DNA of 64,000 bases from NCBI GenBank assembly GCA_947450675.1, contig CANFWI010000002.1:1-64000 (forward strand). The letters are read 5' to 3'. Source of the DNA: Comamonadaceae bacterium. Lineage in GTDB: Bacteria; Pseudomonadota; Gammaproteobacteria; Burkholderiales; Burkholderiaceae_C. The notes beneath the pieces are model-generated. The model had not been told where the DNA came from, did not search any database, and saw only the letters and a program-made list of their open reading frames with translations. The position numbers were made by a program, and so were the translations under genes. Shown here piece by piece: positions 29,540 to 38,779 of this stretch. Within the stretch, counting starts at the first letter, position 1. Every line of letters starts with the position of its first letter.

Positions 29540-29555
29540 GTGTGCGCCAGCACAC
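29540..29555. promoter_or_regulatory. inverted repeat GTGTGC-GCCA-GCACAC
   Basis: Perfect six-base arms with a four-base spacer, about 100 bases upstream of the gspD start. It could be an operator or an mRNA hairpin in the gspD leader. Confidence 0.35.
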
Positions 29556-29657
29556 GTACAAAGGCACGAACAACATACCGCCGGACATTAAAGTCTTTGA
29601 GCGTTGCGCTGACCTCTTTGTGTGAATGCTGCGCTCGTCATGTCCTTGCTGAGTGCT

Positions 29658-31808
29658 ATGAATTCAACCCGTGATTGTCGATTCCCTTTGCACGCACTGG
29701 CAGCCGCTTGTGCGTTCGCGATCGCCGCAACAAGTCTGTGCGACGTGGCAATGGCACAGACTGTCAAAAATCAGCAGGTCACGCCGCGTCCCGGTGAGCC
29801 GGTCACGCTGAACTTCGTCAATGCAGAGATCGACGCCGTCGCCCGCACCATGGCCACCATCACCGGCCGCAATGTGGTGGTCGACCCTCGCGTCAAGGGC
29901 ACGTTGACGCTGATCACTGAAAACCCAGTGGCGCCACTGATCGCTTTTGGTCAGTTTGCAGCGCAACTGCGGGTTCAAGGCTTCGCTGTGGTGGACGCGG
30001 CCGGGCTTTACAAGATCGTGCCGGAGGCCGACGCCAAAATGCAGGGCGGCTCTGTCTCCGCCGGCGCGGTGGTGGGCAGCAGTAATCAGATCGTCACGCA
30101 AATATTCAAGCTCACGCATGAAGCTGCCAACAACTTGATGCCCGTGCTCCGGCCGCTCATCACGCCCAACAACACCATCAGCGTGGACCCTGGCAACAAC
30201 GCGCTGGTGATCACCGACTATGCCGACAACCTGCAGCGCTTGGCCCGCATCATCGCCGCGCTGGACATCGCCAACGCCAGCGACATTGACATCATCCCGC
30301 TGAAAAATTCACTGGCAACAGATCTGGTGCCGCTGCTGGTCAAACTGCTGGAACCCAGTGGCGCAGCGCCTGGCGACAGCTCCTATCGCACCACGCTGCT
30401 GGCCGAGCCGCGCGGTAATTCGCTGGTCTTGCGGGCGGCCAACCCGGCCCGTGTGGCGTTGGTTCGTTCGCTCGTCGAGAAACTCGATCGCCCAGCAGAA
30501 GCGGGCAAAAATCCCAGCGGCAACATCCATGTCGTGTATTTAAAAAATGCCGATGCCACCCAGTTGGCGGTGACACTGCGCGCAGCGATGAGCAGCGATT
30601 CAGGTACTCCCAGCGCGGCCACAACCGCCGAACGCCCAGCGCTCGCCACCAACGTGAGCACCACGGCGGCGGCCGTCTCATCGCCGCCGCGGCAACCCAG
30701 CACTGGCGGCCAAATACAGGCCGATCCGTCCACCAACTCGCTCATCATCACAGCGCCCGACCCGCAGTACCGGCAACTGCGCGCCGTGATTGAGCAGCTA
30801 GATTCCCGACGTGCCCAAGTCTATGTTGAGAGCTTGATCGCCGAAGTGAACACCGACAAAGCCGCCGAGTTCGGCATTCAGTGGCAAGGGCCACTGGGGC
30901 AAGCCGGCAGCAACGTGATTGGTTTTTTAGGCACCAACTTTGGCACTGCAGGAAAAAATATTCTGGCGCTTTCGACACAGGGGCTCAGCGGTGTTTCGGC
31001 CAACGGCGTCACCCCTGGCGCTGGCCTCAACATCGGAGCAGTCCAGCGCAGCAACGGTGTGTATGCCTTGGGCTTTCTGGCCCGCGCATTAGAGCAAACG
31101 GGTTCGGGCAATATTTTGTCCACGCCCAACCTGCTGACCCTCGACAACGAAGAGGCCAAAATTGTCATCGGCCAAAACGTCCCATTCATCACGGGCCTCT
31201 ATGCCAATACAGGCACAACTGTCAGCGGCACGGTCAACCCGTTCCAGACCATTGAACGAAAAGACGTTGGACTGACCTTGCGTGTGCGGCCGCAGATCAG
31301 TGAAAACGGAACCGTCAAATTAATCATCTCTCAAGAGGTCAGCAGTGTGGATGCGACCTCCGTCAACTCTGCTTCCGGCCTCACCACCAACAAACGCTCC
31401 TTCGACTCGACGGTGCTGGTCGAAGACGGCGGCATTGTTGTTCTCGGTGGCCTGCTGCAAGATCAGTTTGCCGAAAATGAAGACAAAATTCCGCTCTTGG
31501 GCAGCCTGCCACTGATTGGAAACTTGTTTAAAAATCAGACTCGAAGCCGAAAAAAAACCAACCTCATGGTTTTCATCCGACCCGTGGTGGTCCGAGACGC
31601 CACAGCGACCGACAGCCTATCGACTGATCGCTATGAGCTGATGCGCGGACAACAACAAAATGCGCAACCTGCACGCAGCTTGTTGGTGCCGATCAACGAA
31701 GCGCCGGTGATGCCGGGCTACCCGGGACTGCAGACCAAGCCCGCCGAGTCATTGACTGTGCCTTCCGTACCCGCCGAAGCCACAACGCCGACCCCAGAGA
31801 AGCGCTGA
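29658..31808 (+). CDS. gspD: type II secretion system secretin GspD
   Basis: Outer-membrane secretin ring through which folded exoproteins leave the cell. It has 716 residues with a signal peptide ending VAMA|QTVK near residue 33. The N0/N1-N3 domains follow (LNFVNAEIDAVARTMATITGRNVVVDPRVKG at the start). The secretin core comes last, with VPFITGLYANTGT and FQTIERKDVGLTLRVRPQIS, then VEDGGIVVLGGLLQDQ and KIPLLGSLPLIGNLFKNQ. Earlier starts at 29622 (GTG) and 29640 (ATG) are possible; 29658 gives the most typical signal peptide. It heads gspDEF. Confidence 0.93.
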   Translation: MNSTRDCRFPLHALAAACAFAIAATSLCDVAMAQTVKNQQVTPRPGEPVTLNFVNAEIDAVARTMATITGRNVVVDPRVKGTLTLITENPVAPLIAFGQFAAQLRVQGFAVVDAAGLYKIVPEADAKMQGGSVSAGAVVGSSNQIVTQIFKLTHEAANNLMPVLRPLITPNNTISVDPGNNALVITDYADNLQRLARIIAALDIANASDIDIIPLKNSLATDLVPLLVKLLEPSGAAPGDSSYRTTLLAEPRGNSLVLRAANPARVALVRSLVEKLDRPAEAGKNPSGNIHVVYLKNADATQLAVTLRAAMSSDSGTPSAATTAERPALATNVSTTAAAVSSPPRQPSTGGQIQADPSTNSLIITAPDPQYRQLRAVIEQLDSRRAQVYVESLIAEVNTDKAAEFGIQWQGPLGQAGSNVIGFLGTNFGTAGKNILALSTQGLSGVSANGVTPGAGLNIGAVQRSNGVYALGFLARALEQTGSGNILSTPNLLTLDNEEAKIVIGQNVPFITGLYANTGTTVSGTVNPFQTIERKDVGLTLRVRPQISENGTVKLIISQEVSSVDATSVNSASGLTTNKRSFDSTVLVEDGGIVVLGGLLQDQFAENEDKIPLLGSLPLIGNLFKNQTRSRKKTNLMVFIRPVVVRDATATDSLSTDRYELMRGQQQNAQPARSLLVPINEAPVMPGYPGLQTKPAESLTVPSVPAEATTPTPEKR

Positions 31809-31809
31809 G

Positions 31810-33204
31810 ATGTTGCCACGCTACCCCTTGCCTTACGCATTTGCTCGCACTTATCAACTGCTACTGGAAATCGATGGCGACGCGCTAAGGTTGTGGCACT
31901 CCGGTAATCCCGCTCTTGGAGCGTGGAGTGAAGTCATGCGCAAATACGCCGTGACCCAAGTCGAAAGAACTGAACCGGCCCTGCTGGCGCAGCGCATCAG
32001 CGCCGCCTACGCACAAGAGGAATCCAGTGCTGCCGCAGTGGTGAGTGAAGTTGAAAGCGATGTCGATGTCTCAAAGATGCTGCAAGAGTTGCCGGCCGTC
32101 GAAGACCTGCTGGCCACCAGCGGCGATGCGCCCATCATCCGGCTGCTGAATGCGCTGCTGACGCAAGCGGCGCGTGAGGGCGCCAGTGACATCCACATCG
32201 AGCCTTACGAGCAACACTCGGCAGTGCGTTTCAGGGTGGATGGCACGCTGCGCGAAGTGGTCAGGCCGAACCGCGCCTTGCACGCCGCCTTGATCTCGCG
32301 CCTGAAGATCATGGCCGACCTCGACATCGCCGAAAAACGATTACCGCAAGACGGCCGTATTTCGCTGCGCATCGGCACCCGCGCGATTGATGTGCGGGTC
32401 AGCACGCTGCCCAACGCGCACGGGGAACGCGCCGTGCTGCGGCTGCTCGACAAGAGCGGTGCCAAGCTGAACCTCGAAGCCGTCGGCATGGAAGGCAATA
32501 CGCTGCAACGCTTCACGCGATTGCTCAAGCAACCGCACGGCATTGTGCTGGTCACCGGCCCAACGGGCTCGGGCAAGACCACCACCTTGTATGCCGCGCT
32601 GAGCTTGTTTGACGCCAGTGCCAACAACATCATGACGGTAGAAGATCCGATCGAATACGAGATTCCAGGCGTCGGTCAAACCCAGGTCAATGCGCGCATC
32701 GAGCTGAACTTTGCGCGGGCGCTGCGGGCCATCTTGCGACAAGACCCGGACGTCATCATGATTGGCGAGATACGCGATTTTGAGACTGCCCAGATCGCGA
32801 TTCAAGCCTCCCTCACCGGTCACATGGTGCTGGCGACGCTGCACACCAATGACGCCAGCAGCGCCGTCACGCGCCTGATCGACATGGGCGTTGATGCTTA
32901 CTTGTTGAGCTCCTCACTGCTCGGTATTTTGGCCCAGCGCTTGGTGCGCAAAACCTGCCAGGTGTGCGCGGGAAAAGGTTGCGCAAGTTGTGCCCAAACC
33001 GGCTACGCCGGCCGCACCGGCGTGTTCGAATTATTGGTGGCCGATGACACCATTCGCGCCATGATCCACCGCGGCGATTCGGAAGCCAACATCCGCGCGC
33101 AAGCCGTGCAGATCGGCATGACGCTCATGCGTGATGACGCCCAGCGCCTGATTGACTCGGGCATCACGTCAGCGGCTGAAGTTGCCCGCGTCACGCGTGA
33201 TTAA
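31810..33204 (+). CDS. gspE: type II secretion system ATPase GspE
   Basis: Cytoplasmic hexameric ATPase that powers pseudopilus assembly (464 residues). The order is an N-terminal domain, the GspE/PilB N2 region (EGASDIHIEPYEQHSAVRFRVDG), Walker A GPTGSGKTT (residues 250-258) and DPDVIMIGEIRDFETAQIAIQA (Walker B, Asp box). The His box LVLATLHTND-type region comes next. A zinc site CQVCAGKGCASC near the C-terminus is typical of this ATPase family. It starts one base after the gspD stop. Confidence 0.95.
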   Translation: MLPRYPLPYAFARTYQLLLEIDGDALRLWHSGNPALGAWSEVMRKYAVTQVERTEPALLAQRISAAYAQEESSAAAVVSEVESDVDVSKMLQELPAVEDLLATSGDAPIIRLLNALLTQAAREGASDIHIEPYEQHSAVRFRVDGTLREVVRPNRALHAALISRLKIMADLDIAEKRLPQDGRISLRIGTRAIDVRVSTLPNAHGERAVLRLLDKSGAKLNLEAVGMEGNTLQRFTRLLKQPHGIVLVTGPTGSGKTTTLYAALSLFDASANNIMTVEDPIEYEIPGVGQTQVNARIELNFARALRAILRQDPDVIMIGEIRDFETAQIAIQASLTGHMVLATLHTNDASSAVTRLIDMGVDAYLLSSSLLGILAQRLVRKTCQVCAGKGCASCAQTGYAGRTGVFELLVADDTIRAMIHRGDSEANIRAQAVQIGMTLMRDDAQRLIDSGITSAAEVARVTRD

Positions 33205-33221
33205 AGAGATCAAGGTTCCTA

Positions 33222-34439
33222 ATGCCCGTTTTTTCATACGACGCTCTCAACCTCCAGGGTCAGCTCTGCAAAGGCGTGATTGAAGCCGACACCGTGCGTT
33301 CAGCCCGCAGTGTGTTGCGCACACAAACACTGATTCCGTTACGGGTTGAAACCGTTGTGCGTGGCCGCGGCACCGGCTTGAGACGCGACATCTTCGTCAG
33401 TCGCGCCTTCAGCGCCAGCGAGCTGTCGATCTGGACGCGGCAACTCGCTGGGTTGATCGCCGCCGGACTGCCGATCGAACGCGCACTGACCGCCCTCACA
33501 GAAGAAGCTGAAGACCTGCGCCAGCGCGACTTGGTGGCGTCGCTGCGGGCCGATGTCAATGCCGGCTCGTCATTTGCTGCGGCCCTCGCGCTCCACACCC
33601 GAGACTTTCCCGTGACCTATGTCAGCGTGGTCGGCGCGGGCGAAGCCAGCGGCCAACTCGGGCTGGTGCTGCAGCGTCTGGCGGACGACTTGGAAGAAGC
33701 CCGCAACCTGCGCGCCAAACTGGTGGGCGCCGCGCTCTACCCCGCCATCGTCACGCTGGTGGCCTTGACCATTGTGATTTTTTTGGTGAGCTATGTGGTG
33801 CCCCAAGTCGCGTCGGTGTTCATCGGCAGCAAGCGCGCCTTGCCATTTCTCACCGTGGCCTTGCTGGGGCTGAGTGACTTTGTAAGGGCGTGGGGCTTGA
33901 CACTGTTGGGTGTGCTGACGCTGGTGTTGCTAGGGGCACGTTTTGCTCTGCGAAAACCTGAACTTCAAGTGCGTTTTGATGCTGGCTGGCTGCGACTCCC
34001 GTTGATCGGGCGTCTGGCGCGCTACTACAACGCAGCGCGTTTTTCCGGCACGCTGGCCATGCTGGTTGGTGCTGGCGTGCCGATTCTCAAAGCCTTGCAA
34101 GCGGCCGCTGAAACACTGTCGAACCAGGCCATGCGCGCAGATGCACTGGACGCCTTGGCGCAGATCCGCGAAGGCTCGCCGTTTGGTTTGGTCATGGCGC
34201 AAAAAAAACGCTTTCCGGGTTTGCTCAGCATGTTTGCGCGACTCGGCGAGCAGACCGGTGATTTACCCCTGATGCTGCAACGTGCCAGTACCCAACTGTC
34301 GACCGAGGTGCAGCGTCGCGCGATGAATCTCGCAACGATTTTGGAGCCCCTGCTGATCGTTTTGATGGGGGGCGCCGTGATGTTGATTGTGCTGGCCGTG
34401 CTCCTGCCCATCATCCAGCTGAATCAACTGGTGCGGTGA
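33222..34439 (+). CDS. gspF: type II secretion system inner-membrane protein GspF
   Basis: Polytopic platform protein that connects the ATPase to the pseudopilus (405 residues). It has two repeated cytoplasmic domains, e.g. LSIWTRQLAGLIAAGLPIERAL and FSGTLAMLVGAGVPILKAL. Hydrophobic helices follow (IVTLVALTIVIFLVSYVVPQV and LLIVLMGGAVMLIVLAVLLPI). It ends 35 bases from the convergent gspM stop, with no clear terminator. Confidence 0.95.
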   Translation: MPVFSYDALNLQGQLCKGVIEADTVRSARSVLRTQTLIPLRVETVVRGRGTGLRRDIFVSRAFSASELSIWTRQLAGLIAAGLPIERALTALTEEAEDLRQRDLVASLRADVNAGSSFAAALALHTRDFPVTYVSVVGAGEASGQLGLVLQRLADDLEEARNLRAKLVGAALYPAIVTLVALTIVIFLVSYVVPQVASVFIGSKRALPFLTVALLGLSDFVRAWGLTLLGVLTLVLLGARFALRKPELQVRFDAGWLRLPLIGRLARYYNAARFSGTLAMLVGAGVPILKALQAAAETLSNQAMRADALDALAQIREGSPFGLVMAQKKRFPGLLSMFARLGEQTGDLPLMLQRASTQLSTEVQRRAMNLATILEPLLIVLMGGAVMLIVLAVLLPIIQLNQLVR

Positions 34440-34474
34440 GCGCGCGTTTGAATTCGGCTCCGTCTCCGTTCGCC

Positions 34475-34954
34475 TCATGGAGGCGGTAGTGACATCGCCA
34501 GTGTGCCGCTCCAGAGCGACTCATCGGCCGGCATATCGCGCGCCAGTCGGGCTTCCATCGGTACCGCATGCGCTTCGGTGCGGGCACGGGCCAACCACTC
34601 GGCCAATGCTTTCGCGGGTGTCGCCCGCAACACCAGGTTGGCGCGCTGATCGCCGATGCTGATCTCTGCGTTGCCGCCCAGCAGACTGACCGACGCTTGC
34701 AGTCTGTTGACCGCCTCCGCTTGATCGAGCTTCGGCCGCGCCTGCAAGGCCTGCGCGCGCACTTGCAGCAAACGCAGGGCTTGCAGCTGTGCGTTGGCCT
34801 GCTGCTGCGCCAGCGGGTTGGCGCGCAAACTGCGCACGGCTGGCAGCACGCCCACGCCGATCAGCAGCGCCAGCAACAACAATCCAACACCCAGCGGCAG
34901 CCAACGCGGTTCACGCAGGCCGAGCGCGGCAAAGCGTTCTGACAGCTTGCTCAT
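34475..34954 (-). CDS. gspM: type II secretion system protein GspM
   Basis: Bitopic inner-membrane protein (159 residues) that pairs with GspL. A short basic cytoplasmic part is followed by the helix WLPLGVGLLLLALLIGVGVLP and a helical periplasmic region rich in Gln, Ala and Leu. The assignment rests on gene order as well as sequence, since GspM is poorly conserved. It starts one base inside the gspL stop (TGATG). It is the last gene of the gspGHIJKLM run; the gspN gene often found after it is not present. Confidence 0.85.
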   Translation of the reverse strand: MSKLSERFAALGLREPRWLPLGVGLLLLALLIGVGVLPAVRSLRANPLAQQQANAQLQALRLLQVRAQALQARPKLDQAEAVNRLQASVSLLGGNAEISIGDQRANLVLRATPAKALAEWLARARTEAHAVPMEARLARDMPADESLWSGTLAMSLPPP

Positions 34955-36147
34955 CAGAGTTTCCCCGCAGTTGTGGCCGTCGGCTGCACCAACCAGTTGG
35001 CGCCATCACGGTTAGCGCTGTAACCCAGCACGGTTAAACCGGCACGCAGCGAACTGGCCTCCTTCGTCGTCAACTCAAGCCCCACCACACGCAGTTGGCC
35101 ATTGGCGTAATCCATGCCCTTGAGGGTCTGGCCCGCGGGCAAGGCCCGGCTCAGCGCACCTAGCATGACATCGAGGTCGGCCGCGTTGGGTGCGGCGCGG
35201 GCTTGCTCCAGCAGCCGCACTTCACGCGCCATTTGCACCGGCACATCGACGATGATTTTCAGGTTCGGAAAACTCTGCGTCAGCACCTGTTGCATGGCCT
35301 CGTGCTGGCCCGCCAGCTGGTGCTGAGCCACCCAGGCCAGCGTGTTCAGGCCGAGCAGATTGACGCTGACCACGCCGATGGCGGCCCAGCGCGCAAGACG
35401 CCACCGAGGCGCTCGCAACCAGCCGAGTTGGCCGCGATCTGCGAGATTGCGCATCTGCAAACGCTTGGACAAATCCCAAGGTGAATCGATCACTTGAAGC
35501 ATGCGTTCAGCGTGCGACAGTGGCGCGACCGGCTGCTGCAAGATCTGACTGGCCAACGCGACCAGCGCCGGCTCGGCGCTGACCTTGTCGGTCGACACGA
35601 GCCCTTCCAGCACCTCCGTATTCAGAGGAAACATCCCCACCCCGTTGCCGCTGCAAACCACCAACTGTGGGTCTGCTGCCGTGCCGGTGACGTGCAACTG
35701 GAGTGGCGCCGCAGGCGGGCCCCACTCGGGCACCACGCGCGCGACCGGACGTTGAGCGGCTTCCAGTCCTTGCACCGCCATGGCCAACCAGCGCCGGTCA
35801 CAAACAGCCACCCATTGCAGCATGCCGGGCTGAAGTACCGGTGGCAATACGAAATGCAACAGACTCGTGTCGTCGAGCAATTTGTCTTCCAGCAGCCCGT
35901 CGAGCACCGCACGCATGCGGGTCGATCCAGGCGTCACCCCTTCGGGCAAAGTCACGCTGTGCCATGACAACGCACGCTGCGGCGCGGTGGCGATGCACAC
36001 GTCGCCCAGCTTGCCTAGCAGCGGCAACGCCTCAGCCCGAACCCGACCCGTCTGGGCCACGCTGACGCCATCGTCAGTGACGACGAAGTCAAACTCGGTC
36101 TGCGCCGAAACTGCCTCCGACGGCAATGAGATGAGGAGGGTACTCAT
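34954..36147 (-). CDS. gspL: type II secretion system protein GspL
   Basis: Links the GspE ATPase to the inner-membrane platform (397 residues). The N-terminal 240 residues are the cytoplasmic actin-like domain. A hydrophobic helix near residues 250-275 (ARWAAIGVVSVNLLGLNTLAW) leads to a small periplasmic ferredoxin-like domain (VMLGALSRALPAGQTLKGMDYANGQLRV). The start at 36147 overlaps the gspK stop by four bases, which excludes a longer N-terminus. Confidence 0.9.
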   Translation of the reverse strand: MSTLLISLPSEAVSAQTEFDFVVTDDGVSVAQTGRVRAEALPLLGKLGDVCIATAPQRALSWHSVTLPEGVTPGSTRMRAVLDGLLEDKLLDDTSLLHFVLPPVLQPGMLQWVAVCDRRWLAMAVQGLEAAQRPVARVVPEWGPPAAPLQLHVTGTAADPQLVVCSGNGVGMFPLNTEVLEGLVSTDKVSAEPALVALASQILQQPVAPLSHAERMLQVIDSPWDLSKRLQMRNLADRGQLGWLRAPRWRLARWAAIGVVSVNLLGLNTLAWVAQHQLAGQHEAMQQVLTQSFPNLKIIVDVPVQMAREVRLLEQARAAPNAADLDVMLGALSRALPAGQTLKGMDYANGQLRVVGLELTTKEASSLRAGLTVLGYSANRDGANWLVQPTATTAGKL

Positions 36148-37205
36148 GGGCTTTGTTGCAAGGCCAGCGTGTTCAGTGGGGTGGTGCGCGATGGCTGTTC
36201 TATCGCCACCACGCGCCTGCGCCACAAGGTTCGCACACTGCTGCCATCGCGCTGTAACAGAGCGTTCTCGGCCACACTGGCGGGGCCGATTCTGATCGCG
36301 GTGTGCAGCTCAAAAAAGCGTGAGCTGACGCTGTATTGCCCATCGCTCTGCAGGTCGGTGATGCCAGCATCCGCGACCGTCTGGAATGGTGTGACCCGCC
36401 GCAGCGCCACGACGCGTTCAGCGTCGGCGCGCTGAAAGCTAGGCAACAAACTTTGCAGCACCTCGACGCTGGCGCTGTTGAGGTTGACCGGCGTGCGACT
36501 GGGCAGCAGTGTCACGTGCGGCTGCAACGCCTCCAGCGTCGCCGGCACCAGCCCCAGCCACACCAATTGCGACATCTGTTGCGGCAACAACGGCGTCACA
36601 GCACCAACACCTTGCGTCTGACTGGCCTGCCGCAGCGTGTTCGACAACGTGACGAGTTGCTCCGGCGGCAACTTGAGAACCTCAAACAACTTGTCAAACG
36701 CCTGCAACCAGAGTGGCGACAGGGCTTGGTTCTCCAGCAGATTGAGCACGTTCATTTTCCCCTGTGCGTCGCTGAGTTGCTGCGACACAAATGGCGTTGC
36801 TGGCGCGCTGGCGGCAGTCTCATCTGCAACGCCCGCAGCCGCCGATGCCCGATCGTCCGTCGCTCCGCTACCCGCCAAAAAATCATCCAGCGGCATATTG
36901 ACAACGGGCTGCGCCCAAGCTTCTCCGGCATCGTCTACAGCACCGCGGTGCTGTGCATCGTCACGCAGCCGGGCGCGCGCCCAGTCGTGCGCACCATCCA
37001 GCAACCAGCCAGCTTGCAGGCGGCCCCGCTCAGCAGTCTCGACTTCAACGCTGCGCCACTCCTGCCAGAAAGCCCGACTCGCAAAAGCCGCTACCAAGGC
37101 GACCGTGAGCAAGGCCGCCAACAGCGCACTGCCGGTGCATCTGGCGATGGTATGGCGTGGCAAGCACGTCATGCTTCGTGTCTTGCGGATCTTGATTGGC
37201 GTCAT
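36144..37205 (-). CDS. gspK: type II secretion system minor pseudopilin GspK
   Basis: Large minor pseudopilin that caps the pseudopilus tip with GspI and GspJ (353 residues). The N-terminus has a basic leader and a hydrophobic helix (GSALLAALLTVALVAAFASRAFW). The Gly/Glu pair of the standard prepilin cleavage site is not obvious, as is usual for GspK, which often lacks the Glu at +5. The C-terminal SAM-like domain PVNLNSASVEVLQSLLPSF is typical. The start at 37205 overlaps the gspJ stop (ATGA). Confidence 0.9.
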   Translation of the reverse strand: MTPIKIRKTRSMTCLPRHTIARCTGSALLAALLTVALVAAFASRAFWQEWRSVEVETAERGRLQAGWLLDGAHDWARARLRDDAQHRGAVDDAGEAWAQPVVNMPLDDFLAGSGATDDRASAAAGVADETAASAPATPFVSQQLSDAQGKMNVLNLLENQALSPLWLQAFDKLFEVLKLPPEQLVTLSNTLRQASQTQGVGAVTPLLPQQMSQLVWLGLVPATLEALQPHVTLLPSRTPVNLNSASVEVLQSLLPSFQRADAERVVALRRVTPFQTVADAGITDLQSDGQYSVSSRFFELHTAIRIGPASVAENALLQRDGSSVRTLWRRRVVAIEQPSRTTPLNTLALQQSP

Positions 37206-37918
37206 CGCAGCACATCCGACGCAGGGTTGAACCAGTCGCTGCTGAGAATGCCCGGCAAAGCACCACCCGAGGGCAATGTCAGCAACAGCCGCAGGCCTTC
37301 GGGGGTGTCGCTCAAGTTCGCCACCACGGCATTCGCCTGCAACGCACGCCGACCACTGCCCGAGCCGACCAGCGTGTCCGACGGCACCCATTTCCCGTTC
37401 GCGTAGTAGGCCAGCTGCCAACTGCTGAGCGGCGTCACGGCCACCGCACTGCCACCGCTGGCGGCCATGTTGTCATCGCCCATGTCGCGATCTATTTGTG
37501 CCCAAGCCTGCGCTTGCTGCCAAGCGTTGATCAGCTCGTTCCGCTGACTCAGCGGCGCGGACTGCCAACGCACCCATTGCTGCGAACCGGCCACCATGCG
37601 CAGCGTCCACGCCACGACCAACAACGCCTCCGCGCTGCCAACCGGATTGCTGCGAACCATCCGCAACACTTGGCCGTCCCAGTCCAAGGCATTCACATCC
37701 GGCGTTTCCACCACACGGTCCAAGTCAACAGCCCACTGCGCCAAGCCCATTTGCAAGCCACCCATGTTGGCGCTGCTGTCACGTGTGACTTGGGCGACGC
37801 GCAGCATCGCGTCCAAGCCACGCCAACTCATGAGGGCCAGCAAGGCCATCAGGCTCAGGGCCACCAACACCTCGATCAAGGTGAAACCTCTCGAGCGTGG
37901 CATAGACATCGAGCGCAT
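37202..37918 (-). CDS. gspJ: type II secretion system minor pseudopilin GspJ
   Basis: Minor pseudopilin of 238 residues with the prepilin motif RGFTLIEVLVALSLMALLALMS. PilD/GspO would cleave between Gly and Phe. GspO is not in this window. The ATG at 37918 lies in the gspI stop (TGATG). Confidence 0.92.
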   Translation of the reverse strand: MRSMSMPRSRGFTLIEVLVALSLMALLALMSWRGLDAMLRVAQVTRDSSANMGGLQMGLAQWAVDLDRVVETPDVNALDWDGQVLRMVRSNPVGSAEALLVVAWTLRMVAGSQQWVRWQSAPLSQRNELINAWQQAQAWAQIDRDMGDDNMAASGGSAVAVTPLSSWQLAYYANGKWVPSDTLVGSGSGRRALQANAVVANLSDTPEGLRLLLTLPSGGALPGILSSDWFNPASDVLR

Positions 37919-38310
37919 CAATAGCGCCCCATCACGGTGGACAGTCTCAGCAACGTCTGTTGCGCTGCATCGGTGGCGGCATCAGTGGCTTGAACTTGTG
38001 AGAGGACCCGGCGAAAGTCTGGGTTCGGCGTGGCCATCACGCTCAGCCTGACACTGAAGTCACGACCCGCCTGCGTGCACGTGCGGCTGCTCTCACCACT
38101 CTCGGGCAGTTGGTGCTGCAAGCGCAAACGCACCCAGTCGTTTTGCGCGCACAGCTGCGCCAACAGCAGCGCGGGTTGCCGCTCAGCGAAGCGAATCAAG
38201 GTCATGCTGACGGCCATGCCTGCCATCAATGCCAGCGCCACCATGCCGATGGCGACAAGCACCTCGATCAAGGAAAAACCAAGGCTGCGGCGTTTTGGTT
38301 TTGGGTTCAT
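37918..38310 (-). CDS. gspI: type II secretion system minor pseudopilin GspI
   Basis: Minor pseudopilin of 130 residues with the prepilin motif LGFSLIEVLVAIGMVALALM after a ten-residue basic leader (MNPKPKRRSLG). It sits between gspH and gspJ. The start at 38310 is 22 bases after the gspH stop; longer readings upstream would run through gspH and are not supported. Confidence 0.92.
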   Translation of the reverse strand: MNPKPKRRSLGFSLIEVLVAIGMVALALMAGMAVSMTLIRFAERQPALLLAQLCAQNDWVRLRLQHQLPESGESSRTCTQAGRDFSVRLSVMATPNPDFRRVLSQVQATDAATDAAQQTLLRLSTVMGRY

Positions 38311-38332
38311 TTTTTTGGGCCATTTTTTGGAG

Positions 38333-38779
38333 TCAGTCACGCACCGCAAATGCACGCACGCCATCGCTGGCGACAGTGGCTGTCCGCTGAGGCGCCTCGC
38401 TGATCGACAACACAACGGATTGCGCGCCAATGATCGGTTCGGGTCCCAGCAAGATCGGCTGCGCTGACCGCACACGGATGCCAGCCGCCAACCAGTTCTC
38501 AGGCAGCGCTTGTGGCGGCAGCCCGTCAAAACGGAAGCCTGCTGGCGTGACCACCCAGCTGACCGGCACGCCACTGGCGCGTGATGCAGCGCGACCCGCT
38601 TCGAGCAGCGCCGCCAGCCGGTCGGCTTCGCGTTCGAGTTGTGCGTTAGGCGCATCGCGCAAGGCGATGCTCACGCCCGCCGTGGCCAAAGCCATGATCG
38701 ACACCACGACCATCAGCTCCAGCAACGTCACGCCCCGGTGGCGAGTTGGCATGCCCGCGCTGGGTAACGCAGACCTCAT
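38333..38779 (-). CDS. gspH: type II secretion system minor pseudopilin GspH
   Basis: Minor pseudopilin of 148 residues with the motif RGVTLLELMVVVSIMALATAG after a 16-residue leader. The position after Gly is Val rather than Phe, but the Glu at +5 is present. The C-terminal region fits GspH. It overlaps the gspG stop by four bases (ATGA). Confidence 0.9.
   Translation of the reverse strand: MRSALPSAGMPTRHRGVTLLELMVVVSIMALATAGVSIALRDAPNAQLEREADRLAALLEAGRAASRASGVPVSWVVTPAGFRFDGLPPQALPENWLAAGIRVRSAQPILLGPEPIIGAQSVVLSISEAPQRTATVASDGVRAFAVRD

Larger units (their letters stand above)
29259..29657. other. 399-bp divergent region between the Crp/Fnr regulator and gspD
   Basis: No convincing gene was found. 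It holds three short inverted repeats built from GTGC/GCAC (29389-29406, 29422-29433, 29540-29555) and a faint resemblance, at about 29474-29495, to the dispersed repeat at 40191-40220. GTG at 29622 and ATG at 29640 are alternative gspD starts. Confidence 0.5.

Noticed and set aside
36336-37406. 356-codon open frame on the plus strand opposite gspK and gspJ
   Set aside because: His/Gln/Arg-rich shadow product; the minus strand carries tightly coupled gsp genes with prepilin motifs.
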